In this document: in pieces, positions 34,601-47,500 of the stretch
Layout: each line of letters begins with the position of its first letter
Numbering within the stretch: the first letter of the stretch is position 1
Assembly (NCBI RefSeq): GCF_000067165.1
Contig: NC_010162.1
Location: forward strand, 4,360,501 to 4,424,500
Direction: 5' to 3'
DNA length: 64,000 nucleotides
From: Sorangium cellulosum So ce56
Lineage (GTDB): Bacteria; Myxococcota_A; Polyangia; Polyangiales; Polyangiaceae
Translations under genes and position numbers: made by a program
Notes under the pieces: model-generated
Told to the model about the DNA's origin: nothing
What the model saw: only the letters and a program-made list of their open reading frames with translations
The model's database searches: none

Positions 34601-37600
34601 CTCGCGCCCGAGCGCGCGTACGAGGCGCTCGGGGCGGCCGGGCTCGAGTACGGCGCCGCGCATCGTAGCATCGAGGAGCTCCGCGTCGGGAGCGACGCCG
34701 CGGGGCGCCCGCAGGTGCTCGCCCGGCTGGCGATCCCGGAGTGCGTCGCCGGCGCGGCGGGGGAGTTCCAGCTCCACCCGAGCATCGTCGACGGCGCGAT
34801 CCAGGCCGCGGTCGGCCTCGCGCTCCCCGCGGGAGGAGCGAGCGAACGAGCGAGCCGTCCCGCGCTTCCCTCAGGGCTCGCGGCGCTGTCGCTCCACGGC
34901 CCGACGCCGCAGCGCGCGTACGCCTGGCTCCGCTTCCGCGACGGGAGCAGCCCCGACGACGACGTCAGGGCGATCGACATCAGCCTATGCGACGAGCTGG
35001 GCGAGGTCCGCGCGCAGCTCGATGGGCTGACCCTGCGCGTGATGAGCGACGCGCCGCGCGCAGAGACGATGCTCCTCGAGCCGCGATGGGCCGAGGAGCC
35101 CGCGCGCGGCGCGCGTGCCCACGCGGCCATCGCCGACGAGGACCGGAGGCTCTTTGTCGTCGGCGCGCTCGGCTCGGAGCAGCGAGCGGCGCTCGAGCGG
35201 CAGCTGCGCGGAGGCGAGCTTCACTTCGTCGCGCCGGGCACCGGCTCGCTCGCCGAGAGGTACGAGCGTGTTGCCGCTGCGCTGCTCGGGGTCCTCCGCG
35301 CGCTCCTGGTGCGCGCGCCAGCCCGGCGTCGCCTGCTGCAGGTCGTCGTCGCGTCGAGTGACCCCGAGGAAGGCGCGCTCTACGCCGGCCTCAGCGCGAT
35401 GTTGAAATCGGCGAGCCGGGAGAACCCGCACCTCGTCACACAGCACATCACGATCGGCGAGCCGGCGTCGGCGAACGGGTGGTTCGACGTGCTCGACGAC
35501 GAGGCAGCGCGCCTCGACGCGGACGAGATCCGGTACCGAGGCGAGCGCCGCGAGGTGCGGCGGCTCGTGGAGCTCGCTCGCCTCGACGCCAGCGACGGGG
35601 CGGCTCCCCCCTGGCGCGACGGCGGGGTGTACTGGATCACCGGCGGCCTGGGTGGGCTCGGGCTCGTCGTGGCGACGTCGATCGCGCGCGCGAGCCGCGG
35701 CGCGGCGCTGGTCGTCACGGGCCGGTCGCCTGTCGTGGGCTCGGATGGCCAGTCGAAGCTCGCCGAGCTCCGCGCCCTCGGCGCGCGGGTCGAGTACCGG
35801 AGCGTCGACGTCGCCGACCGCGCCGCCGTCGAGGATCTCGTCCGCCATGTCCGGGCGACGTACGGCCAGCTCGACGGAGTCGTCCACACCGCCGGCGTCG
35901 TCGAGGACAGCTTCCTCGTGCGGAAGACAGACGACGAGCTGCGCCGGGTGTTCGCCGCGAAGGTGGCGGGGATCGCCAACCTCGACGAGGCCACACGAGG
36001 CGAGCCCCTCGACTGCTTCGTCTGCTTCTCGTCCGTCGCAGGGGCGATGGGGAACGTTGGCCAGTCCGACTACGCGGCGGCGAACGCTTTCATGGACGCC
36101 TACGCGAGGCGTCGCGCCGAGCAGGTGGAGCGGGGCGCCCGCTCGGGCCGAACGATCTCGATCGGCTGGCCGCTGTGGGCCGAGGGCGGGTTGCACGTCG
36201 ACTCCGCCGTCGAGGCCAGGCTCCGGCGCGATGGGCTCACCCCGCTCGGCACCGCCGCCGGGCTCGCAGCGCTGGCGCGATGCATCCGCGATCCCGGGCG
36301 CCCGAGCCACGTGGTGGTCCTGTTCGGCGACGCGCGCGCGATCCGCGGCGCGCTCCTCGCCCGCTCCAACCGGCCGTCGCCCGGCGATCTTGCGGCCGCA
36401 TCGCCGGCGAACGCGTCCACTCCGGCGATCCGCGAAGAGGCGCTGAGGCAGGTGAAGAAGCTCCTCGCCCCGGTGATCAAGCTTCCGGTCGAGCGGATCG
36501 ACGCGGCGGCGTCGTTCGAGACGTACGGCATCGAATCGGTGATGGCGGTCGAGCTCACGGATCGGCTCGAGGCGGTGTTCGGCCCGCTGTCGAAGACGCT
36601 CCTGTTCGAGGCGAAGACGGTCCGCGAGCTGGCGGACTACTTCGTCGAGCACCACGCGGCGACGCTGGGCTCACTGCTCGGCGGGGCGACCGCCCCGGCC
36701 GCGCCGGCGACGGCGGTCTCCGCCGGAGCAGGGCCGGCGCGCCGCCGTGCGCGCCGCCTCCCGTCGCGCGGCCGCGCTGGCGAGGCGCGCGAGGCGGCCA
36801 TTGCGATCATTGGCCTGAGCGGCCGCTACCCGCAGGCGAACGATCTCGCGGAGTTCTGGGAGAACCTGAGGTCGGGCAAGGACTGCATTACCGAGATCCC
36901 GCGCGACCGGTGGGACCACCGCGCCTATTTCGACGCGGAGCGAGGGAAGCCCGGAAAGAGCTACAGCAAATGGGGTGGCTTCCTGGAGGGGATCGACCAG
37001 TTTGATCCGCTCTTCTTCAACATCTCGCCGCGCGAAGCGCAGCTCATGGACCCGCAGGAGCGGCTCTTTCTCCTGTGCGCGTACCAGACGCTCGAGGACG
37101 CGGGCTACACGCGCGAAGCGCTGAGCGGGCCCGCGGTCCGCGGCCGCGTGGGCGTGTTCGCCGGCGTGATGTACGAGGAGTATCACCTGTACAGCACGCC
37201 GTCGGCGGAGGTCGCCCAGCCCTACATCCCCGGCGGCACCTTGTCGTCGATCGCGAACCGCGTCTCGTACTTCTGCGACTTCCACGGGCCGAGCCTGACG
37301 TTGAGCACGATGTGCTCGTCGTCGCTCACCGCGATCCACCTCGCCTGCCAGAGCCTCCAGCAGGGCGAATGCGAGCTGGCGCTCGCGGGCGGCGTGAACG
37401 CGTCGATTCACCCGAACAAATACCTCGGCCTCAGCCAGGGGCAGTTCGTCTCCAGCACGGGGCGGTGCGAGAGCTTCGGCGCAGGCGGAGACGGCTACGT
37501 CCCCGGCGAGGGGGTCGGCGCGGTGCTGCTCAAGCCGCTCTCCCGTGCGATCGCCGACCGCGACCACATCTATGGCGTGATCAAGGGGACCAGCATCAAT

Positions 37601-40600
37601 CACGGCGGCAAGACGAACGGCTACACCGTGCCAAACCCCACGGCGCAGACCGACCTGATCCTCGCAGCGATCGAGAAGGCGCGGGTCGATCCCCGCGCGA
37701 TCAGCTACGTCGAAGCGCACGGGACGGGGACGAGCCTCGGCGACCCGATCGAGATCGCCGGGCTGAGCAAGGCGTTCCAACGGGCGAGCGGCGAGGCGAT
37801 CGTGCAGACGTGCGCGATCGGCTCGGTGAAGTCGAACATCGGTCACTGCGAGAGCGCGGCGGGCATCGCTGGCGTGACGAAGGTGCTGCTCCAGCTCAAG
37901 CACCGTCAGCTCGTCCCGAGCCTGCACTCGCGAACGCTGAACCCTTACATCGATTTCGGCAGCACTCCGTTCCGCGTGCAGCAAGAGCTCGAAGCGTGGC
38001 GGCGGCCGCGCCTGCGCGTCGACGGCGTCGAGCGCGAAGCCCCCCGGATCGCGGCGATCTCTGCATTTGGGGCGGGCGGGTCCAACGCGCACTTGATCAT
38101 CGAAGAGCACGTCGAGCTCGACGACGCGCCGACGTCCGTCAGCGACGCCCCGGTGGTCATCGTCCTTTCGGCGGCGACCGAGGCGCAGCTCCGCGCGCAG
38201 GCGCGCAACCTCCTCGCGGCGATCCGGCGCGAGGGGTACACGCAGCGCGATCTGCCGTCGATCGCGTACACGCTCCAGGTCGGCCGCGAGCCGATGCAGG
38301 AGCGGATGGCGACGACGGTGACGACGATGTCGTCGCTCCTCGAGCGCCTCGAGCGCGCGTGCTCGGAGCCGCCCGACCTCGGTGACTGGGTTCGAGGCGT
38401 GGCGGAGGGCCGCGGTGAGCTCGTGTCCGTCTTCGCGCAAGACGACGATTTCCGCGGCCTCGTTCGCGCATGGCTCGAGCGAGGGAAGCTCTCCAGGCTC
38501 GTCGAGCTCTGGGTCAAGGGGCTCACGTTCGACTGGGACCAGGTGCCGCCGGCCGGCGTCCGGCCGCGGCGCGTGAGCCTGCCGCCGTACCCGTTCGCGA
38601 TGAAGAGGTACTGGGGCCCGTGGCCGGCGCCGAGCGCGGCCCCTCCGGCGACGGCGCCGAGCCGGCCGGCTTCGCCTCCTACCTCGATCGCGCTAGCTGG
38701 CGCGGACGCGGCGGTCCGCTCCGACGCGGCGAGCCCGCCGATCGCCCGGAGCGCGCCCAAGGAGCGCGCCGCGGAGATCCGAGCCGACGCGGCGCCGATC
38801 TCGCTCGTGGCGCTCGTTCCGCCCGCTGCCATGGACACCGCCGCGTCCTCCGCGGCGCGCAGCGCGCCCGTCGCCATCTCGCTGAGCCCGCTCCGCGCGG
38901 AGCCTGCTTCCGCCGCCGTGGCTCGCCGCGCTTCGGACGAGCCGCCTGCGTCCGGCGGAGAGCCGCTGACCGGTCGGTTGCGCGCCAGCCTTGCGCGCGC
39001 CCTGTGCACGGACGAAGCGGACCTCGATCAGGACGCTGTCTTCAACGACCTTGGGCTGGACTCGGTCATCGGCGTAGAGTGGGCGCGGTCGATCGAGCGC
39101 GAGCTCGATGTCCCCCTCACCGCGTCGACGCTCTACGACCACCCGACGCTCACCCGGCTATCGGCGCACGTGTCGGGCCTGATGACGTCGGCCCGCGCGG
39201 ACCTGCGAGCCGCGCCCGGGCCAGCGCCTGAGGTCCCCGAAGCGCCCGCGAGCCCGGCGCTGCCCGCGCGTGGCGCCCAGCATGAGATCTCGATCCCTGA
39301 GGTCGCGCCGCGCCCGGTGGAGGAGCTGGTGGCGGGGCTGACACAGACGCTCGCCGCCGCGCTGTACGCGGACGCGTCCGACATCGATCCGGACAGGCTC
39401 TTCGTCGATCACGGCGTCGACTCCGTCATCAGCGTCGAGTGGGTGCGCCGGATCAACGCGACATTTCACCTGGATCTGAAGGCGACGGTCCTGTTCGACC
39501 ACCCGACGATTCACCAGCTCGCCGAGCACCTCGCGACGCTCGACGCGACCGCTGTGCGAGCCGCCGTCGACGGTATCTCCGCGGCGGAGCGCGCCGGCGC
39601 GCACGAGAGCACGGCGCGGCGTGAACGCGAAGGCGCAGCCGAGCGCGAGGCCGCGGCGCGGCGTGCGCGCGAAGACGCCGCAGAGCGCCAGGTCGCGGCG
39701 CGCCATGAGCCCGAGGCCAGCTTCGAGGTCGAAGCGCGCCGCGCGTCCGACGCGGTCGCGTGCGTCGCAGTTCGCGAGCGCGTCATCGCGGCGGGACCGG
39801 GCGAGGCCGCGTGCAGGATCGCGGTGATCGGCGCGTCGGGGCGGTACCCGAGAGCCGGAGATCTCGACGAATACTGGAGCAACCTCGCCAGGGGCGTCGA
39901 CGCCGTGGCAGAGGTGCCCGCCTCGCGATGGAGCGTGGAGCGCTACTACGACCCCGCCGTGCCCTCCACGGGGAAGGTGTACTGCAAGTGGCTCGCGGCG
40001 CTCGAGGACGTCGACCGCTTCGATCCGCTGTTCTTCAACATCAGCCCGGCGGAGGCCGATCTGATGGACCCGCAGCACCGCCTGTTCCTCGAAGAGAGCT
40101 ACAAAGCCTTCGAGGATGCGGGGTATTCGCCGTCGCGCTTGGACGGCGCGCGCTGCGGTGTCTACCTCGGCATCATGGGGAGCGAGTACACGCAGATCGT
40201 CGCGCAGAGCGGACGCAGGAGCGCGACCGCGAACAGCGCCGCGATCGGCGCCGGGAGGGTCGCATATCACCTGAACCTGAAGGGACCTGCGATTCCTGTC
40301 GATACCGCGTGCTCGTCGTCGCTCGTCGCGATTCACCTGGCCGTCCAGGCGCTGCGGGCGGGGGAGATAGAGATGGCGCTCGCAGGCGGGGTCACCCTCT
40401 ACCTGACTCCGGACGCCTATATCGCGATGTGCGAGGCCGGAATGCTGTCGCCCGACGGACGTTGCAAGACGTTCGACGAGGCGGCGAACGGCTTCGTTCC
40501 AGGCGAGGGCGTCGGCGTCGTCGTGCTCAAGCGCCTTCCGGACGCCGAGCGCGACGGCGACTTCATTCACGGCGTCATCATCGGCTCTGGCGTCAACCAG

Positions 40601-43090
40601 GACGGCAAGACGAACGGCATCACCGCACCGAGCGTGCAGAGCCAGACTGCGCTCCTGAAAGACGTCTACGCGCGCTTCGGGATCGATCCCCGGACCATTT
40701 CGTACGTGGAGACCCACGGCACCGGCACGAAGCTCGGCGATCCGATCGAGCTCGCGGCGCTGTCGGCCGCCTTCGGAGCGCGCGACGGGCGCCGTTGTGC
40801 GCTCGGCTCGGTGAAGAGCAACGTGGGGCACACCACCGCCGCGGCAGGCGTCGCCGGTGTCCACAAGGTGCTCGCCTGCATGCAGCACGGGCGGCTCGTC
40901 CCCACGCTGCACTTCACCCGACCCAACAGCCATTTCTCGTTCGAGGATTCGCCATTTTACGTCAACACCGAGGTGAGGCCCTGGGAGCGGGACGGTGCTT
41001 CCCCGCGGCGCGCGGCGGTCAGCTCGTTCGGCTTCAGCGGGACGAACGCGCACCTCGTGATTGAGGAGTACGTCGCCCCGACGCGGCGGCCCGGGCGACG
41101 CGTCACGCCGAGCAACCCCGCGCTCGTCGTCCTCTCGGCCAAGACCGAGGCGCAGCTCCAGACGCTCGCGGGCCGGCTTCGAGATGCGCTCTCGTCGCCG
41201 CGTTGGACCGACGATGACCTCCTGGATATCGCGTACACGCTTCGCGTGGGGCGCGCGCACCTCGAGGAGCGGCTCGGTATCGCCGCCAGCTCGCTGGACG
41301 CGCTGCGCAGCGGCCTCCGCGCGTTCCTCGACGGCGGCCCGCTCTCGCCGAACCTGGCGCGCGGGCGGGCGAAGAACGCACGTCCGGTGGGGGCGGCGCG
41401 GCGGGAGACAGCGGGCGGCGCCACACCGACGGAGCTTCTCGCGCGCTGGGTCGACGGCGGCGCCTGCGCGTGGAGCGAGCCGTACGGCGACGGAGCCACG
41501 CCGCAGCGTGTGCGGCTGCCGACCTATCCGCTCTCGAGGCAGAGGTGCTGGGTCGACAGCGGCGCCGCGCCGGAGGTGGCGCCGCCGGTGCCGGGCCGCG
41601 TAACGCCGCTCGAGATGCTCGCGCCGCGCTGGGAGATCGTGGAGCAGGCGCCGGCTCGAGGCGCCGGGCTCGGACCGGAGCGTGGGATCGCCGTCCTCGG
41701 CGCCCGGCCCGGCCCGCTCCGAGATGCGCTCGCGGCGCGCGCGCCGCGCGCCCGCTTCGTGGACGCGCCGTGCGACGCGTCGATCGATGAGCTCGTCGAG
41801 GCGCTGCGCGCGGCCCCGATCGACACGGTGATCTGGCTGCTCCCGGAGGAGAGCGCGAGCTCCGTCGCGGCGGAGGAGCACATCGCCGCGCAGTCCGCGG
41901 GGGCGCTCTTCGGGTTCCGATGGATCAAGGCGCTCCTCGCGCTGGGGTACGGCGGGAGACCGCTCCGGATCGACGTCGTGACCTGGCAGACGCAAGGCGT
42001 CCACGGCGAGCTCGTGTACCCCACGCACGCGAGCGTGCACGGCCTGATCGGGTCGCTCGCCAAGGAGCTGCGGAGCTGGTCGGTCCGGCTCGTGGACCTT
42101 CCGCTCGCCGTGGACCGGGCGGCCCGCATCCTCATCGACTCACTGCACCTCGAGGCGGACCCCGACGGCGACGCGTCCGCGTGGCGCGACGGCCGATGGT
42201 ACCGGCAGAGGCTCTTGCCGTTCGAGGTCCCCGCCGAGCAGGCGTCGGCCGCCTTCCGTCGCGGCGGCGTCTACGTGGTGATCGGCGGGGCCGGCGGGCT
42301 CGGGGAGGCGCTGACCGAGCACCTCGTCCGCGAGTACCACGCGAACGTGGTGTGGCTCGGCCGCCGCGCCCTCGACGCCACGATCGACGCCAAGGCGGAT
42401 CGCATCTCCCGGCTCGGCCCCCGGCCGGTGTACATCCAGGCCGACGCGGCCGATGCGTCGGCCCTCGCGCGCGCCCGCCGCGACGTGCTGTCCCGCTTCG
42501 ACCGGATCCACGGCGTCGTGCACGGTCCGCTCGTCCTGAGCGATCGGAGCCTCGCCCGCATGGAAGAGCGGCAGTTCGAGGCGGGGCTCCGCGCGAAGGT
42601 CGATACCGCGGTGCGGCTCGCGCAGACGTTCGGCGAGGACGACCTCGACTTCGTCGCCTTCTTTTCCTCGATGCAGACGTTCGTCAAGGCGCCGGGGCAG
42701 AGCAACTACGCGGCTGGCTGCACGTTCAGCGACGCCTTCGCGCAGCGCCTGGGCCAGGCGTGGAAGTGCCCGGTCAAGGTCGTGAACTGGGGCTACTGGG
42801 GCAGCACCGGCAGCGTCGCGGACGAGGGACATCGGAGACGCATGGCGGGCGCGGGGATCGGGTCGATCGAACCTGACGAGGGGATGGACGCGGTGGAGAC
42901 GCTGCTGCGGCTGCCCGTCCGGCAGCTCGCGGTCGTGAAGTGGATCGGGGCGACGGAGCGCTCGGCGGCCGCCGCCGTGGAGACGACGCCGGCGCCGCAG
43001 GAGGGGCCGACGATGAGAGCGATGGGGGTCGTGGAGACGACGCTGGCGGCGCAGACGGCGCCCGCCATGGAGGCAATGTGGGCCGAATAA
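31604..43090 (+). CDS. Trans-AT polyketide synthase subunit 2 (ACP of module 4, modules 5-6, KS-KR of module 7)
   Basis: 3828 residues from the ATG at 31604, which overlaps the upstream stop. The frame is open 90 codons further back, but only across the end of subunit 1. Order: N-terminal helical docking segment (LFSLIKEQKLTRAEALDRL), ACP4 (Ser104), an eight-unit VAAPP linker (192-231), KS5 241-679 (Cys414), DH5 858-1150, KR5 1338-1566, ACP5 (Ser1645), KS6 1732-2168 (Cys1904), ACP6a (Ser2487), ACP6b (Ser2607), KS7 2738-3156, KR7 3553-3735, and a tail built of a tandem repeat. There is no AT domain. The protein ends after the KR of module 7; the methyltransferase and ACP of that module are on subunit 3. 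The next gene starts with GTG 13 bases before this stop. Confidence 0.96.
32177..32296 (+). repeat. 15-bp minisatellite encoding (V/I)AAPP x8 linker
   Basis: Eight consecutive 15-bp units (consensus GTTGCAGCGCCGCCC) encode VAAPP or IAAPP at residues 192-231 of subunit 2, between ACP4 and KS5. The repeat gives a stiff Pro/Ala linker and is likely to vary in unit number between strains. Confidence 0.9.
32320..36680 (+). other. Module 5: KS-DH-KR-ACP
   Basis: KS5 is intact (DTMCSSALTAIH). In DH5 the His is in RDHRVRRDAVLPG (Gly replaced by Arg) and the Asp in HPSIVDGAIQ. KR5 has GGLGGLG, SSVAG, SDYAAAN and VVED (B-type). The ACP is YGIESVMAVEL. KS6 is of the MYEEYHL type, which supports a C=C product. 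Unlike modules 3 and 4 its DNA is not part of repeat A. Confidence 0.83.
36790..39540 (+). other. Module 6: KS-ACP-ACP with beta-branching ACP pair
   Basis: KS6 has its catalytic Cys in STMCSSSLTAIH and both His. There is no KR or DH. Two ACPs follow with GLDSVIGVEW (Ser2487) and GVDSVISVEW (Ser2607), both with the Trp signature. This is the second predicted beta-branching site. A long low-complexity Ala/Pro linker separates the KS from the ACPs. Confidence 0.83.
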
Positions 43091-44510
43091 CCGTGCTCGC
43101 GCCGCCGCTCCCCAGCTCGGAGCAGGACGCGGCGTACGAGGAGATCACGACGCTGCTGCTCGCGATCGTGTGGAGGCAGCTCGACAGGACCGGGCTGCGG
43201 CTCACCGGCGACGGCTGGCGCGAGTCGGCGCGCGCCCGCCCGCTGTACGCGCGCTGGCTCGATGAGACCGAGCGCCTCCTCCGTCGCCACGGATACCCGG
43301 CCGCGGGAGCGGCCGTCGGCGACCTCGACGCGCTCTGGGCGCGCTGGGAGCGATATCGCACGGAGGGGCGCGTCGAGCAGGCGGGGCTGGTCAAGCAAGC
43401 GGACCTGGTCCAGGCGACGCTCGAGGCATTGCCGGACATCCTCACCGGGCGGCGCCGCGCGACGGATGTCCTCTTCCCCGGCGCGTCGATGTCGAGGGTC
43501 GAGGCGGTCTACAAGAACAACCCGCAGGCCGACTATTTCAATGGCGTGCTCGCGCAGCGCGTCGCGTCGCTGATCGAGGCGCGGCGGGCGTACGGCCACA
43601 CAGAGCCGCTGCATATCCTGGAGATCGGCGCGGGAACCGGCGGCACCAGCGAGGTCGTCTTCGAGGCGCTCAGACCGCTCCAGGACCTCGTCGGGACGTA
43701 CACCTACACGGACGTCTCGAAGGCGTTCCTCCTGCACGCCGAGGATGCCTATGGCGCGGGCCGGCCCTACCTCCGGTATCGGCTGCTCGACATCCAGCAG
43801 CCGCTCGAGGCCCAGGGGCTCTCGCTTGGGACCTACGATATCGTCATTGCGGCCAACGTCCTGCACGCGACGACAGACATCCGGACGACGCTGCGCCACA
43901 CGAAGGCGGCGCTCAAGCGCAACGGCGCGCTGCTGATCAACGAGATCGTGGCAAAGAGCCTGTTCGCCCACCTGACCTTCGGGCTCACCGAGGGGTGGTG
44001 GCTGGTCGAGGATCCGGAGCTGCGGATCGAGGGGTGCCCGGCGCTGTCGATCGACGGCTGGAACGCGCTCTTGACCGAGGAAGGGTTCGATCGCGTCCGC
44101 TGGCCGGCCGCCGAAGCGTCGGCGCTGGGCCAGCAGATCATCATGGCGCGGAGTGATGGGGTGATCCGCCCAGCGTCGGCGCACGCGAAGAAGATCGCGC
44201 CGAGCACGGAGGCGCGCCGCCCCGAGGCGCAGGCGCCGGTGCCGCGGGAGCCGGTCAATGTGGACGACGACGCGCTGGCCGATGAGGTTCGGCGAGCGAT
44301 CGCCGCGCAGCTTTCGATCAACCTGCGCGTGCCGATCTCCCAGATTGGATATCACGATGCGTTCGGCGATTACGGGGTCGACTCGATCTCGGGCGTGCGG
44401 CTGATCCAGCAGCTCAACGGCGCTTTCGGCATCCGCCTCGAGACGACGCACCTCTACGATTTCAGCTCGATCCAGCGCCTAGCCGAGCACATGCTCTCGG
44501 CGTGGGGCCC
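39810..44510 (+). other. Module 7: KS-KR on subunit 2, C-methyltransferase-ACP on subunit 3
   Basis: KS7 is intact (DTACSSSLVAIH). KR7 has GGAGGLG, SSMQT and SNYAAGCTF: the Ser and Tyr remain, and the Asn of YxxxN is Cys. That variant is known to me from other trans-AT KRs that precede a C-MT. The methyltransferase has LEIGAGTGGTSE, and the ACP has YGVDSISGVRL without the Trp. Predicted product: alpha-methyl, beta-hydroxy. Confidence 0.8.
42974..43081 (+). repeat. 54-bp tandem repeat at the subunit 2/3 boundary
   Basis: Two imperfect 54-bp units, each containing GTGGAGACGACG (at 42977 and 43031), encode the VETTPAPQ / VETTLAAQ tail of subunit 2. The second unit contains the ribosome-binding site and the overlapping GTG start of subunit 3. 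Confidence 0.75.
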
Positions 44511-47500
44511 CGAGCTCCGCGCGCGGCGGGCCACGAACGACGGCGGCCGGGCCGCTGCGAGCGAGCCGCGGCGCGCGTCCTCGATGAACGGCGGCGCTGC
44601 CATCGCAGCGTTCGCGAGCGCGCCCGACGCGTCCGGGAGCGCGGCGAGCCACGCGCGCGAGCCCGCCGCCGCGTCGACGGTGTCCTCGCAGGGCCACGCG
44701 CCGTCACCGGAGCCCGCGTACCGGCGCGAGCCGATCGCAGTCATCGGCATGAGCGGCCGCTTCGCCGAGGCGGATGATCTCGACGCGCTGTGGAGGCACC
44801 TCGCGGCCGGCGCCGATCTCGTCCGACCCGTCACGCGCTGGCGGCTGCCGGAGCAGACCGCCACTGGAGAGCCTTTCTGCCGCCACGGCGGGCTCTTGAA
44901 CGGCATCGACCGATTCGATCCGCTGTTCTTCAATATCTCGGTCACTGAAGCGACGACGATGGATCCGCAGCAGCGCTTCTTCCTCGAGGAGGCGTGGAAG
45001 GCCCTCGAAGACGGCGGCTATGCGGGAGACGGCCTGAGCGGGAGCCGCTGCGGGGTCTACGTCGGCTACAACGTGACGGACTACCAGACGCTGCTCGGTG
45101 AGGACGCGCCGCCGCAGGCGATGTGGGGCAACGCAGGGTCAATCCTGTCGGCGCGGATCTCGTACTATCTGAACCTGCAAGGGCCGGCGATCACGGTCGA
45201 TACGGCCTGCTCCAGCGCGCTCGTCGCGACCCACCTCGCCTGTCAGGGGCTCTGGAACCACGAGACGGAGATGGCGCTCGCGGGCGGCGCGTTCCTCCAG
45301 ACGACGCCCGGGTTCTACCTCCTCGCGGGGCGTGCGGGGATGCTGTCGCCCTCCGGCCGCTGCTACACGTTCGACGCGAGGGCCGACGGCTTCGTCCCCG
45401 GCGAGGGCGTGGGCGTCGTCCTCCTCAAGCGGCTGTGCGACGCGATCGCCGACGGCGATCACATCCACGGCGTGATCTGCGGCTCCGGCGTCAACCAGGA
45501 CGGCAACACGAACGGGATCACCGCGCCGAGCGCCCTGTCCCAGGAGCGGCTCGAGCGGCAGGTGTACGACACGTTCGGCATCCACGCCGAGAGCATCCAG
45601 CTCGTCGAGGCGCACGGCACCGGCACGAAGCTCGGCGACCCGGTCGAGTTCCGCGCGCTGACGAGCGCGTTCCGCAAAGACACGTCGAGGACGCGCTTCT
45701 GCGCCGTCGACTCGATCAAGACGAACATCGGCCACACGGCGGCTGCGGCAGGGATCGCCGGGCTGCTCAAGGTGCTCCTCGCGCTCCGGCATCGGCAGCT
45801 GCCGCCCGCCGTCCACTACGCCCAGCCGAACCCCGCGATCGATTTCGAGGCGAGCCCCTTTTACGTGAACACGACGCTCACCGACTGGGGCTGCGACGCG
45901 GGCAAGAAGCGCCGCGCGGCCGTCAGCTCGTTCGGCTTCAGCGGCACGAACGCGCACCTCGTCGTCGAGGAGGCCGACCCGGTGCGCCGCCCGGAGCGCG
46001 TCGAGCGTCCCGGCCACCTGCTGGTGCTCTCTGCGCGCACGCAGGAGCAGCTCCGGACCCAGGTGCGCAACCTGCTCGACCACGTGGCGGCGCGCCCGCA
46101 CGCGGACCTGGGCGACGTGTGTTTTACGCTGATGGTCGGTCGGAAGCGCCTCGCGCACCGCCTGGCGTGCGTCTCGCGGAGCCTCGACGAGCTCGTCGGC
46201 GCCCTGGGCCAGTGGATCGAGAGCGAGAGCGCGCCGGGCGTCCTGGCGGGGCACTTCAAGGACAACGAGAGCCGGGAGCGCCCCTCGCTCAGGCGGTATG
46301 GCAATCAGTGCATCCTCGAGTGCCGCCGGGGCGAGGTCGCGGGGCGCGACTACATCGAGCGGCTCGAGGTCGTCGGCGACCTGTTCGTCCAGGGGTACGC
46401 GCTCGACTACGCGGACCTCTTCGCACCCGGCGCCTACCGGCGCGTGCCGCTCCCGACATACCCGTTCGCTCGCGAGGCGTACTGGGTCAAGGCGCGCGGC
46501 CGGGCAGGCGCGGCGTCGGCGCTGGAGGGGGCCACCCAGGCGGAGCGCGCGACGACGCTCCTCGCGCTCCCCGCCTGGAGGGCGCAGCCCGCTGCCGGGG
46601 ACGGCGCGCGCATGCGCGACGTCGACTTCGCGGCGCACCGGGTGCTCATCGCGGGCGAGCTCCCGGAGGCCGCTCTCCGTGCGCTCCGCGAGCAACTACC
46701 GCGCGCGCGCTGCGAGGTCGTGGCGCCGCGGGAGGGCTCGCTCGCGCAGCGGTACGAGCGCGCGGCCGTGGCGGCCCTCCGGAGCGTGCGGCTCGCGCTC
46801 GAGGAGGGCGGAGGGCGATCGTCGCTCGTGCAGCTCGTCGTCGCGACCGGCGGTGATCGCCGCGAGGCGTGCTTCGCCGGGCTCTCGGGGCTGCTGAAGA
46901 CGGCGAGCCGCGAGAACCCGCGGCTCGCGACGCAGACGCTCGAGCTCGGCGATGCAGGCGCGGTCGACGTGCTCCCGCGCGCGCTCCTTGAGGACGCGCG
47001 CGACGTCGACGAGCCGGAGCTCCTCTACCGCGACGGCCGCCGGTGGGTGCGGCGGCTCGAGCGGGCCGCGCGTCTCGACGATCCCAGGACGATCCAGGCG
47101 CCTTGGCGGGACGGCGGCGTCTACCTGATCACCGGCGGCCTCGGCGGCCTCGGCTACCTCTTCGCCACGGCCATCGCGGAGAGCACGCGAGGTTCCACGC
47201 TCGTCCTCGTCCACCGATCCGCGCCGAGCGGCGAGCAGCGAGCCCGCCTCGACGCGCTGCGGTCGCTCGGCGCGCGCGTGGACGACCAGCGACGCGACGT
47301 GGGCGACGCGCGGGACGTCGACGGGCTCATCGAGCACGTACGGGCGAGCCACGGCGCGCTCACGGGCGTCCTCCACGCGGCCGGGACGACGCGCGACGCG
47401 CTCTTGCCGAGAAAGACGCCGGAGGAGGTGAACGACGTCCTCCGCCCGAAGGTCGCCGGCCTGGTCCACCTCGACGAGGCGACGCGCGACCTTCCGCTCG

